Assembly: GCF_001672815.1 (NCBI RefSeq)
Contig: NZ_LZKK01000353.1
Span: 1 to 62,485 of the forward strand
DNA: 62,485 bases
Reading direction: 5' to 3'
Origin: Mycobacterium sp. E796
GTDB taxonomy: Bacteria; Actinomycetota; Actinomycetes; Mycobacteriales; Mycobacteriaceae
The notes beneath the pieces were generated by a model. It was not told the origin of the DNA. It made no database searches and was given only the letters and a program-made list of their open reading frames with translations. Position 1 is the stretch's first letter. Each line of letters begins with the position of its first letter. A program made the position numbers and the translations under genes. Shown here one piece after another: positions 33,868 through 42,227 of this stretch.

Positions 33868-34536
33868 GTGAACGTGGTGTCGCGAGTTGCCCTGATCCCT
33901 ATCGCTGTCGTGGTGGCAGGTTTGACGCCGTCCGTAGCCGCCAACGCCGATCCGCCACCCACCCAGCAGATCACGGTCGTGGCCGTCGGCCCCGGCGGCC
34001 AACCGATCAACGGTTACCGGGAGGCGCCGGGGGAGAGCGAAGTCTTCACGGTCACCGACTGCACGACGTCGTCGCCGTCCGCGGTGGCCGGCAACGTCTA
34101 CTACTGTTCGCCGACTGCGGCCGGTGCCGGCACATGCTGGCCGTCGACGCCCGGAACGCTGCTGTGCGTTGACGATCCGTGGGACAAGCGCCTGCACCGG
34201 GTCAGCTATGACGGTCCGCTCCCGCCGGTGCAGCCGAACGCCACCCCGGACCCGCTCGCGCTGACCCTCGACGACGGCACCCGCTGCCTGCTCCGCAACG
34301 GCGGCGCCTGGGGTGGGCGCGCCGACGGATACGTCGGCGTCTATGGCTGCGGCACCGGCGCCAACTCCGCCGTGCTGTGGCAGCCCAGCCAGGGCGCCGG
34401 GGCCTGCATCGACCGCTCATCGGCGGTGTGGAAGGTCAAGGTCGGTGAAATCGGCGAGCCGGACAGCGTTTTTCCGCCGCCCCAGACCCGTGCGGTGACC
34501 GCGGTGTGGTTTGCGGGGGCTAAGGCCGGTCAGTAG
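33868..34536 (+). CDS. Secreted protein of unknown function
   Basis: A 222-residue exported protein. Residues 1-29 form a signal peptide (VALIPIAVVVAGLTPSVAANA, cleavage likely after ANA). The mature part has six or more Cys (TDCTTS, YYCSP, TCWPS, LLCVDD, RCLLRN, YGCGTG, GACIDR), suggesting several disulfides and an extracellular role. GTG 33868 has GGGAGGT eight bases upstream. No named domain is recognised. It is divergent from the oxidoreductase gene. Confidence 0.75.
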   Translation: MNVVSRVALIPIAVVVAGLTPSVAANADPPPTQQITVVAVGPGGQPINGYREAPGESEVFTVTDCTTSSPSAVAGNVYYCSPTAAGAGTCWPSTPGTLLCVDDPWDKRLHRVSYDGPLPPVQPNATPDPLALTLDDGTRCLLRNGGAWGGRADGYVGVYGCGTGANSAVLWQPSQGAGACIDRSSAVWKVKVGEIGEPDSVFPPPQTRAVTAVWFAGAKAGQ

Positions 34537-34553
34537 CGCGGTGGGGCGACTGC

Positions 34554-34559
34554 TATAAC
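34554..34559 (+). promoter_or_regulatory. Extended -10 of the methyltransferase (leaderless)
   Basis: TGCTATAAC: an extended TGn motif in front of TATAAC, six bases before ATG 34566. Confidence 0.55.
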
Positions 34560-34565
34560 GCACGT

Positions 34566-35453
34566 ATGTCAGGCCCCACGCACTCGATCACCCATGTCTC
34601 GGACACCGCCCGCTGGACGGCGCTGCACCGGGCCACCGAATCGGCCCGCCCCGACGCGCTTTTCAGCGACCCGCTCGCCGAGCGCCTCGCAGGTGAACAC
34701 GGCCGCGCGATCGTCGCCAACGTTCCGCGGTCGACACGCAACGGGTGGTGGCTCGTCGCGCGCACCAAGATCATCGACGACGCCATCGCCGAAGCGATCG
34801 CAGCCGGCTGCGACCGGGTGCTGAACCTGGCCGCCGGCCTGGACACCCGGCCCTACCGACTCGACCTGCCGCCGGAGTTCACCTGGGTGGAGGCCGACCT
34901 GCCGAAGTTGCTCGAGGAAAAAACCCAGCTGCTCGCCGACCAGACGCCACGGTGCCGGCTGACCCGGGTCGCCGTCGACCTGGCCGACCCGCAGGCCCGC
35001 GACGCCTTCCTCGACGACGCCCTCGACGGCGCGACCAAGGCCCTGGTGTTGACCGAGGGCCTATTGGTGTATCTGGACACCAGCGACGTCGTCGCGCTTT
35101 CGGCGGCGATCAAGCGGCCCGAGGTGGCCTGGTGGATGCTCGACTTCGGCGGTCCCGGCCTGAAGAAGATGATGAACGGGAAGATGGCCGGCATGCGGCA
35201 AAACGCGCCGTTCAAGTTCGCACCGGAGAACGGGTTGGCCTTCTTCGAAGACCTCGGCTGGCGCATCGCGCAGTCGCAGTCGCTCTTTCTCGCCGCCCGC
35301 CGGTTCCGCCGGCTCCCGATCTTCATGCGCCCGCTCGCCTGGTTGCCCCAGCCGGACCCGCGTCATCCCGGCAGCAGGGTATGGAGCAGTCGCCCTGCTT
35401 ACCCACTGAGCTACCAGACGCGGATCCAGTCGACGAGCATGTCCGCGGGGTAG
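34566..35453 (+). CDS. Leucine carboxyl methyltransferase-family enzyme, altered C-terminus
   Basis: A 295-residue member of the TIGR00027 mycobacterial SAM-dependent methyltransferase family: SDTARWTALHRATES near the start, VLNLAAGLDTRPYRL (about 79-93) as the SAM loop, VEADLPKLLEEK as motif II and LVLTEGLLVYLD as motif IV. The family usually ends soon after a PRNPG..PWSGV-like block. Here HPGSRVWS is followed by about 22 unrelated residues encoded across a hairpin and a tRNA-like antisense stretch, and the frame runs 43 bases into the convergent GH16 gene. The core should be functional. Confidence 0.85.
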   Translation: MSGPTHSITHVSDTARWTALHRATESARPDALFSDPLAERLAGEHGRAIVANVPRSTRNGWWLVARTKIIDDAIAEAIAAGCDRVLNLAAGLDTRPYRLDLPPEFTWVEADLPKLLEEKTQLLADQTPRCRLTRVAVDLADPQARDAFLDDALDGATKALVLTEGLLVYLDTSDVVALSAAIKRPEVAWWMLDFGGPGLKKMMNGKMAGMRQNAPFKFAPENGLAFFEDLGWRIAQSQSLFLAARRFRRLPIFMRPLAWLPQPDPRHPGSRVWSSRPAYPLSYQTRIQSTSMSAG

Positions 35454-36223
35454 GTTCCCGGCCCCGGGTCGCCGCCGCCCGATCCGGCGACCGCAAGGTT
35501 GAACACCGGGTAGACGGCGTAGCCGGGGTTGTTGAACGGCCAGTCCGGTAGCGAGCTGGCCGGTACGTCGAAGTACGGCTGGGCGCCGTCGGAGTAGTCC
35601 TTCCAGAAGCGGATGCCGTTCGCGTCCCACTGAGTGCGCCAGGTGTGCCAGGCGCTGTCCATCGCGATGTTGTGGGTCTTCCACTCGCCGCCGTTCGCTT
35701 TGGCGTGAACCGTGGTGGCCGAGGGCCAGTTGCCGTTGCCGTACCACTCCATCACGTCGATCTCACCCTGATCGTCGTTACCCAGCCAGTAGGCGGGCCA
35801 GGCGCCGGCGGTCAGGCAATTGAGCTTGATCCGGGCCTCCCACGTGTGCCCGACGCCGCCCCGCCACAGGCTTTGGACCTTGCCGCTGAAGTAGGTGGGC
35901 CCGTCTTTGGCCGCGCGCAGCACCAGGTTGGAGTTGCCGTCCAGAAACACGTTCTTGCGATCGTCGCGGTACTGCCCGATGTGCTCGGGCAACTCCCAGT
36001 ACGTCGGGTCCTTGATCGTCTCGCGGGCCTTGGCCACCGCCCACTTGGACGCGTCGGGGGCCGAGCCGGCCGGCCCGTCGAATTCGTCCTGGAAGATGTA
36101 GCTCTGGCCGCTGGGTGTGTCTGGTCGACTCGGAAAGGCGCAGGCCTCGGGCAGCGGCAGCGCGGCTGCCAGCACGCCGATCCCGGTCGTCAGCATCATG
36201 CGGCGGCGGTCTATCTGCGGCAT
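35411..36223 (-). CDS. Secreted GH16 beta-1,3-glucanase-like enzyme (Rv0315-like)
   Basis: A 270-residue glycoside hydrolase family 16 protein. The active-site strand reads GEIDVMEWYGNG (ExDxxE, about residues 153-158), with FQDEFDGPAG near the mature N-terminus and VFNLAVAGSGGGDPGPGTYP near the end. The leader DRRRMMLTTGIGVLAAALPLP looks like a Tat signal with an Arg-Arg pair. An in-frame TTG at 36229 would give the MLMP start I recall for Rv0315. It probably cleaves beta-1,3-glucan. It converges on the methyltransferase and overlaps it. Confidence 0.88.
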   Translation of the reverse strand: MPQIDRRRMMLTTGIGVLAAALPLPEACAFPSRPDTPSGQSYIFQDEFDGPAGSAPDASKWAVAKARETIKDPTYWELPEHIGQYRDDRKNVFLDGNSNLVLRAAKDGPTYFSGKVQSLWRGGVGHTWEARIKLNCLTAGAWPAYWLGNDDQGEIDVMEWYGNGNWPSATTVHAKANGGEWKTHNIAMDSAWHTWRTQWDANGIRFWKDYSDGAQPYFDVPASSLPDWPFNNPGYAVYPVFNLAVAGSGGGDPGPGTYPADMLVDWIRVW

Positions 36224-36371
36224 AAGCAAGGCACCCTAGCAGCCGGGGCTGTCCTAGGTCGAAACGAGAAATCTGTCGGTGGCCGCCGTTAGCGTGTGGA
36301 TCGCCAGGCCAGCGGGTTCAGGATTACGCCGAAATTCATGGCTAATTCTCAACTTGGCGCGTGGTTTGGTC

Positions 36372-36410
36372 TCAGGATCCGCAGGGCATCCTGAATTACG
36401 AACCTATAAA
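36372..36410 (+). promoter_or_regulatory. Palindrome and -10 before a small gene
   Basis: TCAGGAT (36372-36378) and ATCCTGA (36388-36394) form a perfect 7-bp inverted repeat. TATAAA (36405-36410) follows as a likely -10. The next start codon with a good ribosome-binding site is ATG 36454. Confidence 0.4.
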
Positions 36411-36453
36411 CACTGTTCATTCTTTTGCGGATTGCTCGGGAGGAGTTGGAATC

Positions 36454-36651
36454 ATGGCGGACGCAGACGGCGCGACGGTCATTTTCCTTCAATCCCATCC
36501 CGCATGGGCCGCGGCCCGCCGGCGGGACCGGGAGCGCCACGACGCGATGCGCCGCCATCCCTCTTTCGTTGCCCGACGGCACGCCGCCGCGGCGGGGGGC
36601 CAGGTCACCCGCAACTTCAAGGTGTACTCGAGCACCGACACCCCGGCCTGA
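36454..36651 (+). CDS. Small basic protein, unknown
   Basis: A 65-residue protein rich in Arg, Ala and His (WAAARRRDRERHDAMRRHP), with no hydrophobic span. GGGAGGAG eight bases before ATG is among the best ribosome-binding sites in the window, which is the main reason to call it. A palindrome and a -10-like box precede it. The charge could fit nucleic-acid binding, but that is speculation. Confidence 0.5.
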   Translation: MADADGATVIFLQSHPAWAAARRRDRERHDAMRRHPSFVARRHAAAAGGQVTRNFKVYSSTDTPA

Positions 36652-36786
36652 AAACCGCCGCCCTTAAACCGCGAAATGCGGGACCAATTGCGCTTTCGAG
36701 GGTTCGGCCATTAATCCGAATTCCCTTGCAATGCAATCCAATAGCATCGGATGCGCGACGGCCCGACCCGCGGCATAATTCTTCGC

Positions 36787-36987
36787 GTGGCCCAGACACG
36801 CAGGACGAAGGCGCTCGCGAACCCCGCCCAGCCGCACGGCGCGCTTCTGCACGAGTTGGAGCGCTACATCGAGGCCCACAATCCCGGCGTGACGGACGTC
36901 AACGTCGTCAGCGCGACGGACACCGGCCAGGCGGACAAAAGCCACAAGCCGGTACACCACTGGTATCAGGTCACGTACGAAGCCTGA
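36787..36987 (+). CDS. Small conserved-looking protein, unknown
   Basis: A 66-residue protein with a central helix LLHELERYIEAHNPGVTDVN and a C-terminal HKPVHHWYQVTYEA. GTG 36787 is preferred because CATAAT ends seven bases before it, matching the leaderless pattern; an in-frame ATG at 36751 is possible. No family is recognised. It converges on the cutinase gene, nine bases stop to stop. Confidence 0.5.
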   Translation: MAQTRRTKALANPAQPHGALLHELERYIEAHNPGVTDVNVVSATDTGQADKSHKPVHHWYQVTYEA

Positions 36988-36996
36988 ATCGCCAGC

Positions 36997-37677
36997 TCAG
37001 AGCTTGCCCGCGACGAAATCGGCGGCCTGATTGGCCATGCCTCCATCGATGTACGCGCCGGCTAGATGTTGCGGCCAGTTCTCTTTCCAGGTGTTCGGGT
37101 CGGCCGGGTTGCAGACGGGGTCGGCACCATGGCACAACTCGATGGTCCTGTCGTTGTAGAGCGGGTTGAAGTTCGTGATCGGACCCACCCACTGGCTTCC
37201 GTTGCCGAACAGCGCGACCGCGGCAACGTGCTGGTCAATGCCCGGCGGCAGCGGGCTGTCGAAACCGAACGCGGCGATGGGCGCGGCGAGCACCACGTCG
37301 GTGACGGCCGCACCAAGCGAATAGCCCCCCAGCACCAGTCGGGTGTCCGGGCAGTTGTTGGCCATGTCCTGGATGTGATGGCTCATGTCGTTGGCACCGA
37401 CGTCGACGTCCGTGTCGGCGCCGTACTTCACCGCATACACGCCGATGTTCTTCGAAACCTTGGATCGCAGCGCACTGATGAACGCGCTGCCGAGCGCGCC
37501 GGTGCCGGGCGACTCGAACCGTCCACGGGCGAAGACGACCTGCACCGGGGGACAACTCGCGGCGACGGCCCGGGGCGTCCCCGCCGGCAACACCGCGGGC
37601 GCCACAGTCAACGCCGCCGCGGCGACAACGGCAGCCATACCGATATCAAGCAACCTGCGGACAGGCAAAGGGCGCAC
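36997..37677 (-). CDS. cut2: Cutinase-like protein (Culp, Rv2301-like)
   Basis: A 226-residue secreted serine esterase. A signal peptide covers about 1-40 (AVVAAAALTVAPAVLPAG). The mature start SCPPVQVVFARGRFESPG is the cutinase N-terminus. The nucleophile is GGYSLGAAVTD (Ser about 120), and DPVCNPADPNTW near the end carries the Asp, with His following in NWPQHLAGAYI. Wording matches my recollection of M. tuberculosis Cut2. It would hydrolyse lipid esters outside the cell. TACGAT six bases before GTG indicates leaderless expression. Confidence 0.88.
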   Translation of the reverse strand: MRPLPVRRLLDIGMAAVVAAAALTVAPAVLPAGTPRAVAASCPPVQVVFARGRFESPGTGALGSAFISALRSKVSKNIGVYAVKYGADTDVDVGANDMSHHIQDMANNCPDTRLVLGGYSLGAAVTDVVLAAPIAAFGFDSPLPPGIDQHVAAVALFGNGSQWVGPITNFNPLYNDRTIELCHGADPVCNPADPNTWKENWPQHLAGAYIDGGMANQAADFVAGKL

Positions 37678-37683
37678 AGCACG

Positions 37684-37689
37684 ATCGTA
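37684..37689 (-). promoter_or_regulatory. -10 box of the cutinase gene (leaderless)
   Basis: Minus-strand TACGAT, six bases, then GTG 37677. It supports the GTG start, which has no ribosome-binding site. Confidence 0.5.
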
Positions 37690-37729
37690 GAGCGAGCGCG
37701 CCGCTTGGGCAGGGCGAATTCCGGTCGGA

Positions 37730-37735
37730 TAGGTT
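37730..37735 (+). promoter_or_regulatory. -10 box of the methyltransferase (leaderless)
   Basis: TAGGTT, six bases, then ATG 37742. It lies in the divergent promoter region shared with the cutinase gene. Confidence 0.5.
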
Positions 37736-37741
37736 CACCCC

Positions 37742-38422
37742 ATGAGCCATGCCGACGCCGAGTCACCCGAGCGCCTGTTTGCGCTCGCCGAGCAGGTGCA
37801 GGGCTTCATGCCGCCCGACGAGGGACGCGCCCTCTACGACGCCGCGCTGCGGTACCTCGACGGCGGCGTCGGCGTCGAGGTCGGCACCTACTGTGGCAAA
37901 TCCACCCTGTTGCTCGGCGCGGCGGCGCAACAGACCGACAGCGTGCTCTACACCGTCGACCATCACCATGGCTCGGAGGAGCACCAACCCGGGTGGGAGT
38001 ACCACGACACGTCATTGGTCGACGACGTGACGGGTTTGTTCGACACGCTGCCGACGTTCCGCCGCACGCTGGACGCCGCCGGGCTCGACGACCACGTCGT
38101 CGCCGTCGTGGGCAAGTCGCCGGTGGTGGCCCGCGGGTGGCGGGCACCGCTGTCGTTCTTGTTCATAGATGGCGGCCACTCCGAGAAGGCCGCGAACGAG
38201 GACTTCGACGGCTGGGCGAAATGGGTGGAAACCGGCGGGGCGCTGCTCATCCACGACGTGTTCCCCGACCCACGCGACGGCGGCCGCCCGCCCTACTACA
38301 TCTATCGCCGCGCCATAGATTCCGGTCAGTTCCGGGAGGTTTCGGTCACCGGGTCGCTGCGGGTCCTCGAACGCATCGCCGGTCGGGCGGGTGAGGAGAT
38401 AATCACCGGCCGGGACCGGTAA
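37742..38422 (+). CDS. Class I SAM methyltransferase (TylF/CmcI-like)
   Basis: A 226-residue methyltransferase of the cephalosporin-hydroxylase/TylF-like type. The SAM loop is GVGVEVGTYCGKSTLLLG (about 42-59). FLFIDGGHSEKAANEDFDGW (about 139-158) gives the metal/catalytic DGGHS motif, and LLIHDVFPDPRDGG follows. Such enzymes O-methylate sugars or polyketide-linked sugars. It overlaps the 3' end of the minus-strand toroid-fold gene by 20 bases and faces a GT4/methyltransferase operon, so a shared glycoconjugate pathway is plausible. Confidence 0.83.
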   Translation: MSHADAESPERLFALAEQVQGFMPPDEGRALYDAALRYLDGGVGVEVGTYCGKSTLLLGAAAQQTDSVLYTVDHHHGSEEHQPGWEYHDTSLVDDVTGLFDTLPTFRRTLDAAGLDDHVVAVVGKSPVVARGWRAPLSFLFIDGGHSEKAANEDFDGWAKWVETGGALLIHDVFPDPRDGGRPPYYIYRRAIDSGQFREVSVTGSLRVLERIAGRAGEEIITGRDR

Positions 38423-39479
38423 CCACGCATTCGCAGTCGAAGTCGGTCTGCAGCCCCATGGGCAGCCCGTCGCCGCGGAAGATCCCGCTGCCCTTGGTGG
38501 TGTCCGACAGCGCGTCGGCGGCCAGGATCATCGCCGCGCCGGTCCAGGTGGTGCGCTCCTCAGGCCATCGCTTGCCGTCGGCGAAAACCAGACCGGTCCA
38601 ATAGGACCCGTCCTCTTCGCGCAGGTGCTGCATCGCGGCGAATTGGCGGTGCGCGGCGGAGCGGTGGCCGATGGCGTCGAGGGCCATCACCAGTTCGCAG
38701 GTTTCGGCGCCCGTCACCCAGGGCCGATCGTCGACGCAGCGGATGCCGAGGCCGCCGACCACGAAGTCGTCCCAGCGCTGCCTGATCCGCTGGGCGGCCG
38801 CCGGGCCCCGCAGGGCACCGCCCAGGATCGGGTAGTACCAGTCCATCGAGTAGCGGTCCTTCTCGGTGAACGCCTCCGGGTGCACCGCGATCGCGTGGCC
38901 CAGGCGGCCCAGCGCGAGCTCCCATTCCGGCTGGGGGTCCCCGACCAGGACGGCCAGTGCCAACGCGCAGCGGATGCTGTGGAACACGCTGGCGCACCCG
39001 GTCAGCAACGCTTCCGGGACAGGCCCGGCTTCGCTTCGGGCCCAGGCGATTTCGCCGTAGCCGAACTGCAAATCGATGACGAAGTCGATCGCCTTGTGCA
39101 CCACCGGCCACATCTCGGCGGCGAACGACCCGTCGCCCGTGATCAGCACGTGATGCCACACCCCGGTGGCGATGTATGCGCAGAAATTGCTGTCGCTGTT
39201 CGCGTCTTCGATTGTGCCGTCGCGCATTTGGATGGGCCAGGAGCCGTCGGGCCGCTGCGTGCGGCGGCTCCATTCGAACGCGGCCCGCGCCGGCTCCAGC
39301 AGTCCGGCCGCGGTGAGCGCCATCGCGCATTCCACGTGGTCCCACGGATCGGTGTGACCACCCGCGAACCAGGGGATGGCTCCCGACGGTTCCTGGTCGG
39401 CCGCTACCGACTTCGCGGTCTGCCGGCATTGGTCCGGGGTCAGGACACCCGGAATCGCCGGCGCGCTACCTCGACGCAA
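38403..39479 (-). CDS. Prenyltransferase/terpene-cyclase toroid-fold protein
   Basis: A 358-residue alpha-toroid protein: repeated helical hairpins with QW-like turns such as SRRTQRPDGSWPIQ, REEDGSYWTGLVFADG and GAIPWFAGGHTDPWDHVE. The fold is shared by squalene cyclases, prenyltransferase beta subunits and some glycosidases. No DDXXD or DXDD cyclase motif is seen, so the activity is open. The only upstream start in frame is TTG 39479, 14 bases inside the methyltransferase gene, implying coupling. It is third in a GT4-methyltransferase-toroid operon. Confidence 0.75.
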   Translation of the reverse strand: MRRGSAPAIPGVLTPDQCRQTAKSVAADQEPSGAIPWFAGGHTDPWDHVECAMALTAAGLLEPARAAFEWSRRTQRPDGSWPIQMRDGTIEDANSDSNFCAYIATGVWHHVLITGDGSFAAEMWPVVHKAIDFVIDLQFGYGEIAWARSEAGPVPEALLTGCASVFHSIRCALALAVLVGDPQPEWELALGRLGHAIAVHPEAFTEKDRYSMDWYYPILGGALRGPAAAQRIRQRWDDFVVGGLGIRCVDDRPWVTGAETCELVMALDAIGHRSAAHRQFAAMQHLREEDGSYWTGLVFADGKRWPEERTTWTGAAMILAADALSDTTKGSGIFRGDGLPMGLQTDFDCECVVTGPGR

Positions 39480-40236
39480 CTGAATATCCCGGGGCAGCTT
39501 CGCTTTCCGCGGCAGGCGGCGCGGCGTAGTACTTCGCGAAATACAGGACCACGCTCTTTCCGACGAGCGGGTTGAGCAGCGACTCGGCCAGCTGCGTCAC
39601 CTTGGGCCGCCGCATCAGGTCCCACACCAGAAGCTTGTGATAGGTGGTCACGGCTGGGTGATCCGAATTCGACACACCCACTGCGCATTTCAGCCACCAG
39701 AACGGCGAGTGCAGAGCGTGCGCGTGATGGGCGTGGATCAATTCGATTCCGCCGCCCACGATCTTGCCGCGCAACTCGTCGGCCCGGTAGATGCGCACAT
39801 GCCCGCCCTCGTTGGCATGGTATTCGTCGGAAAGCAGCCAGCAAATGCGCTCGGGAAGCCAGCGCGGGACGCTGACCGCAAGCGTCCCACCGACTTTGAG
39901 GACCCTGACCAATTCGGCGATGGCCGCGTCGTCCTGCGGGACGTGCTCGAGGATCTCCGAGGCGATGACGCAGTCGAACGTCTCGTCGGCGTACGGCAGG
40001 CTCAGCGCGTCACCGAGCACGACCTTCGCCGAGGCCCCCTCGGGCGCCTCGCCGGTCTCGGCCATCGCCTTCAGGATCGTGTCGACGGACCGCAGTTCGT
40101 CCGGATCCCGGTCGAAGGCGACGACGTCGGCGCCGCGCCGATAGGCCTCGAAGGCGTGCCGACCGGCGCCGCATCCCACGTCGATCACCTTGGCGGACGG
40201 CCCGAGACCGAGCCGGTCGAAATCTATCGTCAGCAT
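39466..40236 (-). CDS. Class I SAM-dependent methyltransferase
   Basis: A 256-residue Methyltransf_11-type enzyme. The SAM loop is VIDVGCGAGRHAFEAYRRG (about 18-36), motif II is VVAFDRDPDEL, and motif IV is FDCVIASEILEHVPQDD (about 86-102). The C-terminal third is His-rich (HAHHAHALHSPFWW). It overlaps the GT4 gene start region by seven bases and the toroid gene by fourteen, so it is the middle gene of a coupled three-gene operon. Confidence 0.87.
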   Translation of the reverse strand: MLTIDFDRLGLGPSAKVIDVGCGAGRHAFEAYRRGADVVAFDRDPDELRSVDTILKAMAETGEAPEGASAKVVLGDALSLPYADETFDCVIASEILEHVPQDDAAIAELVRVLKVGGTLAVSVPRWLPERICWLLSDEYHANEGGHVRIYRADELRGKIVGGGIELIHAHHAHALHSPFWWLKCAVGVSNSDHPAVTTYHKLLVWDLMRRPKVTQLAESLLNPLVGKSVVLYFAKYYAAPPAAESEAAPGYSVASR

Positions 40237-41459
40237 CGCGCGATCGCCCGCTCGTAGACCTGCACGGTTTGGGCGGCCACCGCTTCCCAGCTGAACACGT
40301 TGATCGCGCGCTCCCTGCCGGCCTTACCCATGGTGCGGCGCTTTTCCGGCGAGTCGAGCAGCTCGCCGAGCGCGCCGGTCAGGGCGTCGACGTCGGCCGG
40401 GGGTACGAGCTCGGCGCAGGCGCCGTCGGTCCCCAGGACTTCGGGCAGCGCGCCCACCCGGCTGGCCACGATCGGCGTCCCGCTCGCCATGGCTTCCACC
40501 GCGGGCAGCGAAAACCCTTCGTACAGAGAGGGAATGCAGGCGACCTCGGCCGACGCGAACAGGGCGGCGAGCGCTTCGTCGGACAGCCCGCTGGTGATGT
40601 GGACGATGTCCGAGATCCCCAGCTCCGCGATGAGTTTGTGGGTGGGACCGTTGGGTTCGACCTTGGCGACGAGCCGCAATTCGACGTCTCGGCGGGTGCG
40701 CAGCCTGGCGACCGCGTGCAACAGGGTCCGCACGCCCTTCAGCGGGGTGTCGGCGCTGGCGATCGCGATGATGCGGCCGGGTCGGCGGGGACCGGATGCC
40801 GGCCGGAACAGGTCGGTGTTCACCCCCAGCGGCACGACGTGCAGTTGCTCGGGGGAGACGCCGAAGTCGGCGACGATGTCGGCTGCCGACGACGACGAGA
40901 CCGTCAACAGGTCGGGGATCCGGCGGGCCACCTGCTCCTGCATTTTGGAGAACCCGTACCAGCGGTGCACCAGCGGCTTGCGCCACCAGCGCGCGGCGGC
41001 GACGTCGAGCACGCGGTCGCGGGTGATGGGATGGTGCACGGTGGCCACCACCGGCAGCCCCGCGTCGGCGATCGCCAGCAGCCCGGTGCCCAGGCTCTGG
41101 TTGTCATGCACCAGGTCGAAGTCGTTCGCGCGCTCGGCCATCAGCCGGGCCACCCGCATGGTGAACGTTCGCGGTTCGGGAAAGCCCGCCGTCCACACGG
41201 TCAGCAGCTCGAGCAGGTCAATAGAGTCGCGGATCTCGCTGGGCCGCGGCACCCGGAAGGGGTCGGGCTCACGGTAAAGATCCAGGCTGGGCACCTTGGT
41301 CAACCGCACCCGCGGATCGAGCAGCTCGGGGTAGGGCTGGCCGGAGAACACCTCGACGTCGTGGCCGAGCTCCACCAGGCCGCGGCTGAGATGGCGCACG
41401 TAGACGCCCTGTCCGCCGCAATGGTCCTTACTGCGATAGGACAGCAGGGCAATTCGCAT
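40230..41459 (-). CDS. Family 4 glycosyltransferase
   Basis: A 409-residue GT-B glycosyltransferase of the GT4 type. RIALLSYRSKDHCGGQGVYV is the acceptor-side start with the GGQG loop. VVPLGVNTDLFRPA and the ExxxxxxxE motif in PSLYEGFSLPAVEAMASGTPIVAS (about 300-323) mark the nucleotide-sugar site. ATG 41459 is preceded by TAAGAG six bases upstream. It is first in the operon, so the message is probably leaderless. The product may be a mannosyl- or glucosyl-lipid. Confidence 0.9.
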   Translation of the reverse strand: MRIALLSYRSKDHCGGQGVYVRHLSRGLVELGHDVEVFSGQPYPELLDPRVRLTKVPSLDLYREPDPFRVPRPSEIRDSIDLLELLTVWTAGFPEPRTFTMRVARLMAERANDFDLVHDNQSLGTGLLAIADAGLPVVATVHHPITRDRVLDVAAARWWRKPLVHRWYGFSKMQEQVARRIPDLLTVSSSSAADIVADFGVSPEQLHVVPLGVNTDLFRPASGPRRPGRIIAIASADTPLKGVRTLLHAVARLRTRRDVELRLVAKVEPNGPTHKLIAELGISDIVHITSGLSDEALAALFASAEVACIPSLYEGFSLPAVEAMASGTPIVASRVGALPEVLGTDGACAELVPPADVDALTGALGELLDSPEKRRTMGKAGRERAINVFSWEAVAAQTVQVYERAIARC

Positions 41460-41656
41460 ACTCAACTCTTATCCGCCGAAGAAAAATGGCGGGCGGGCGG
41501 CCCCCAATCCGTCGCGATCAACGGACTCCCGAGCTCCGTGACAGCAAACTGGACATGTGTCCAGACTATAGTTCGCCGACCTAATTGATGCAATCGAGGG
41601 CGGGACACCGCGTTCAGTCTGCCCTCAAGGCTTCGGCGCTTGCGAAGCGGCCGCCG

Positions 41657-42085
41657 CTAGCTGCAGGGATATTGCCCGTTGAGCACGCAGTTCACCGGCG
41701 GCGAGTAAGTACCGCTCAGCACGCCCCTCATGCCGCCCGTGGCTGAACCAAGGGGTGGAATGACGCGGTTCCAATTCGCCGGGGTGATAACGAAGTGAGT
41801 GCCATATTGGGTGAAGCTGCTGTTCCAGGTGTGGGAGATGCCTTCTCCGGCCGGCAAGTCGAACTCGATCTTCCAATCGCTCATCGGCGCGGCGCTCGCG
41901 TTGGTCACGGTGAAGTTGGCGATGAAGCCGGTCTGCCACGTGTGTTCCACCGACAACGTCGCCGCGGCCGCGGCCGCATGAGCGGCGGGGGAGCCGGCGA
42001 GTCCCAGGGCGGCAACCAGCATTGCCGGCACGGTCACGTGAAGCGCTGTGCGCCAGCGTTTCACGCAATTGTTCGGGCGAGCCAT
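41657..42085 (-). CDS. Secreted CBM2 protein (Rv1987-like)
   Basis: A 142-residue exported protein. Residues 1-38 are a signal peptide (ALHVTVPAMLVAALGLAGSP). The remainder is a carbohydrate-binding module of family 2: TWQTGFIANFTVTNASAAPM, WKIEFDLPAGEGISHTWNSSF and SPPVNCVLNGQYPCS carry the surface Trp residues and a terminal Cys pair. Length and wording match M. tuberculosis Rv1987, called a possible chitinase although it has only the binding module. It would bind cellulose- or chitin-like glycans, with no catalytic domain. Confidence 0.9.
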   Translation of the reverse strand: MARPNNCVKRWRTALHVTVPAMLVAALGLAGSPAAHAAAAAATLSVEHTWQTGFIANFTVTNASAAPMSDWKIEFDLPAGEGISHTWNSSFTQYGTHFVITPANWNRVIPPLGSATGGMRGVLSGTYSPPVNCVLNGQYPCS

Positions 42086-42215
42086 AGTGGCCAACAGTAA
42101 GGAAAAACAGGCGGTATCGGCCCGCGCATCGCGGGTAAGCTGCACGACCTTTGCCCAATCGAAACCGTCACGAAATCGGCGGAGAGTGCCGGCCCGCGGG
42201 ATGAGCCCGCTTTGT

Positions 42216-42221
42216 TACCAT
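42216..42221 (+). promoter_or_regulatory. -10 box of the DUF1906 gene (leaderless)
   Basis: TACCAT, six bases, then GTG 42228. It decides GTG 42228 over the in-frame ATG at 42201, and the resulting N-terminus fits a Tat signal. Confidence 0.55.
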
Positions 42222-42227
42222 CGCGCC

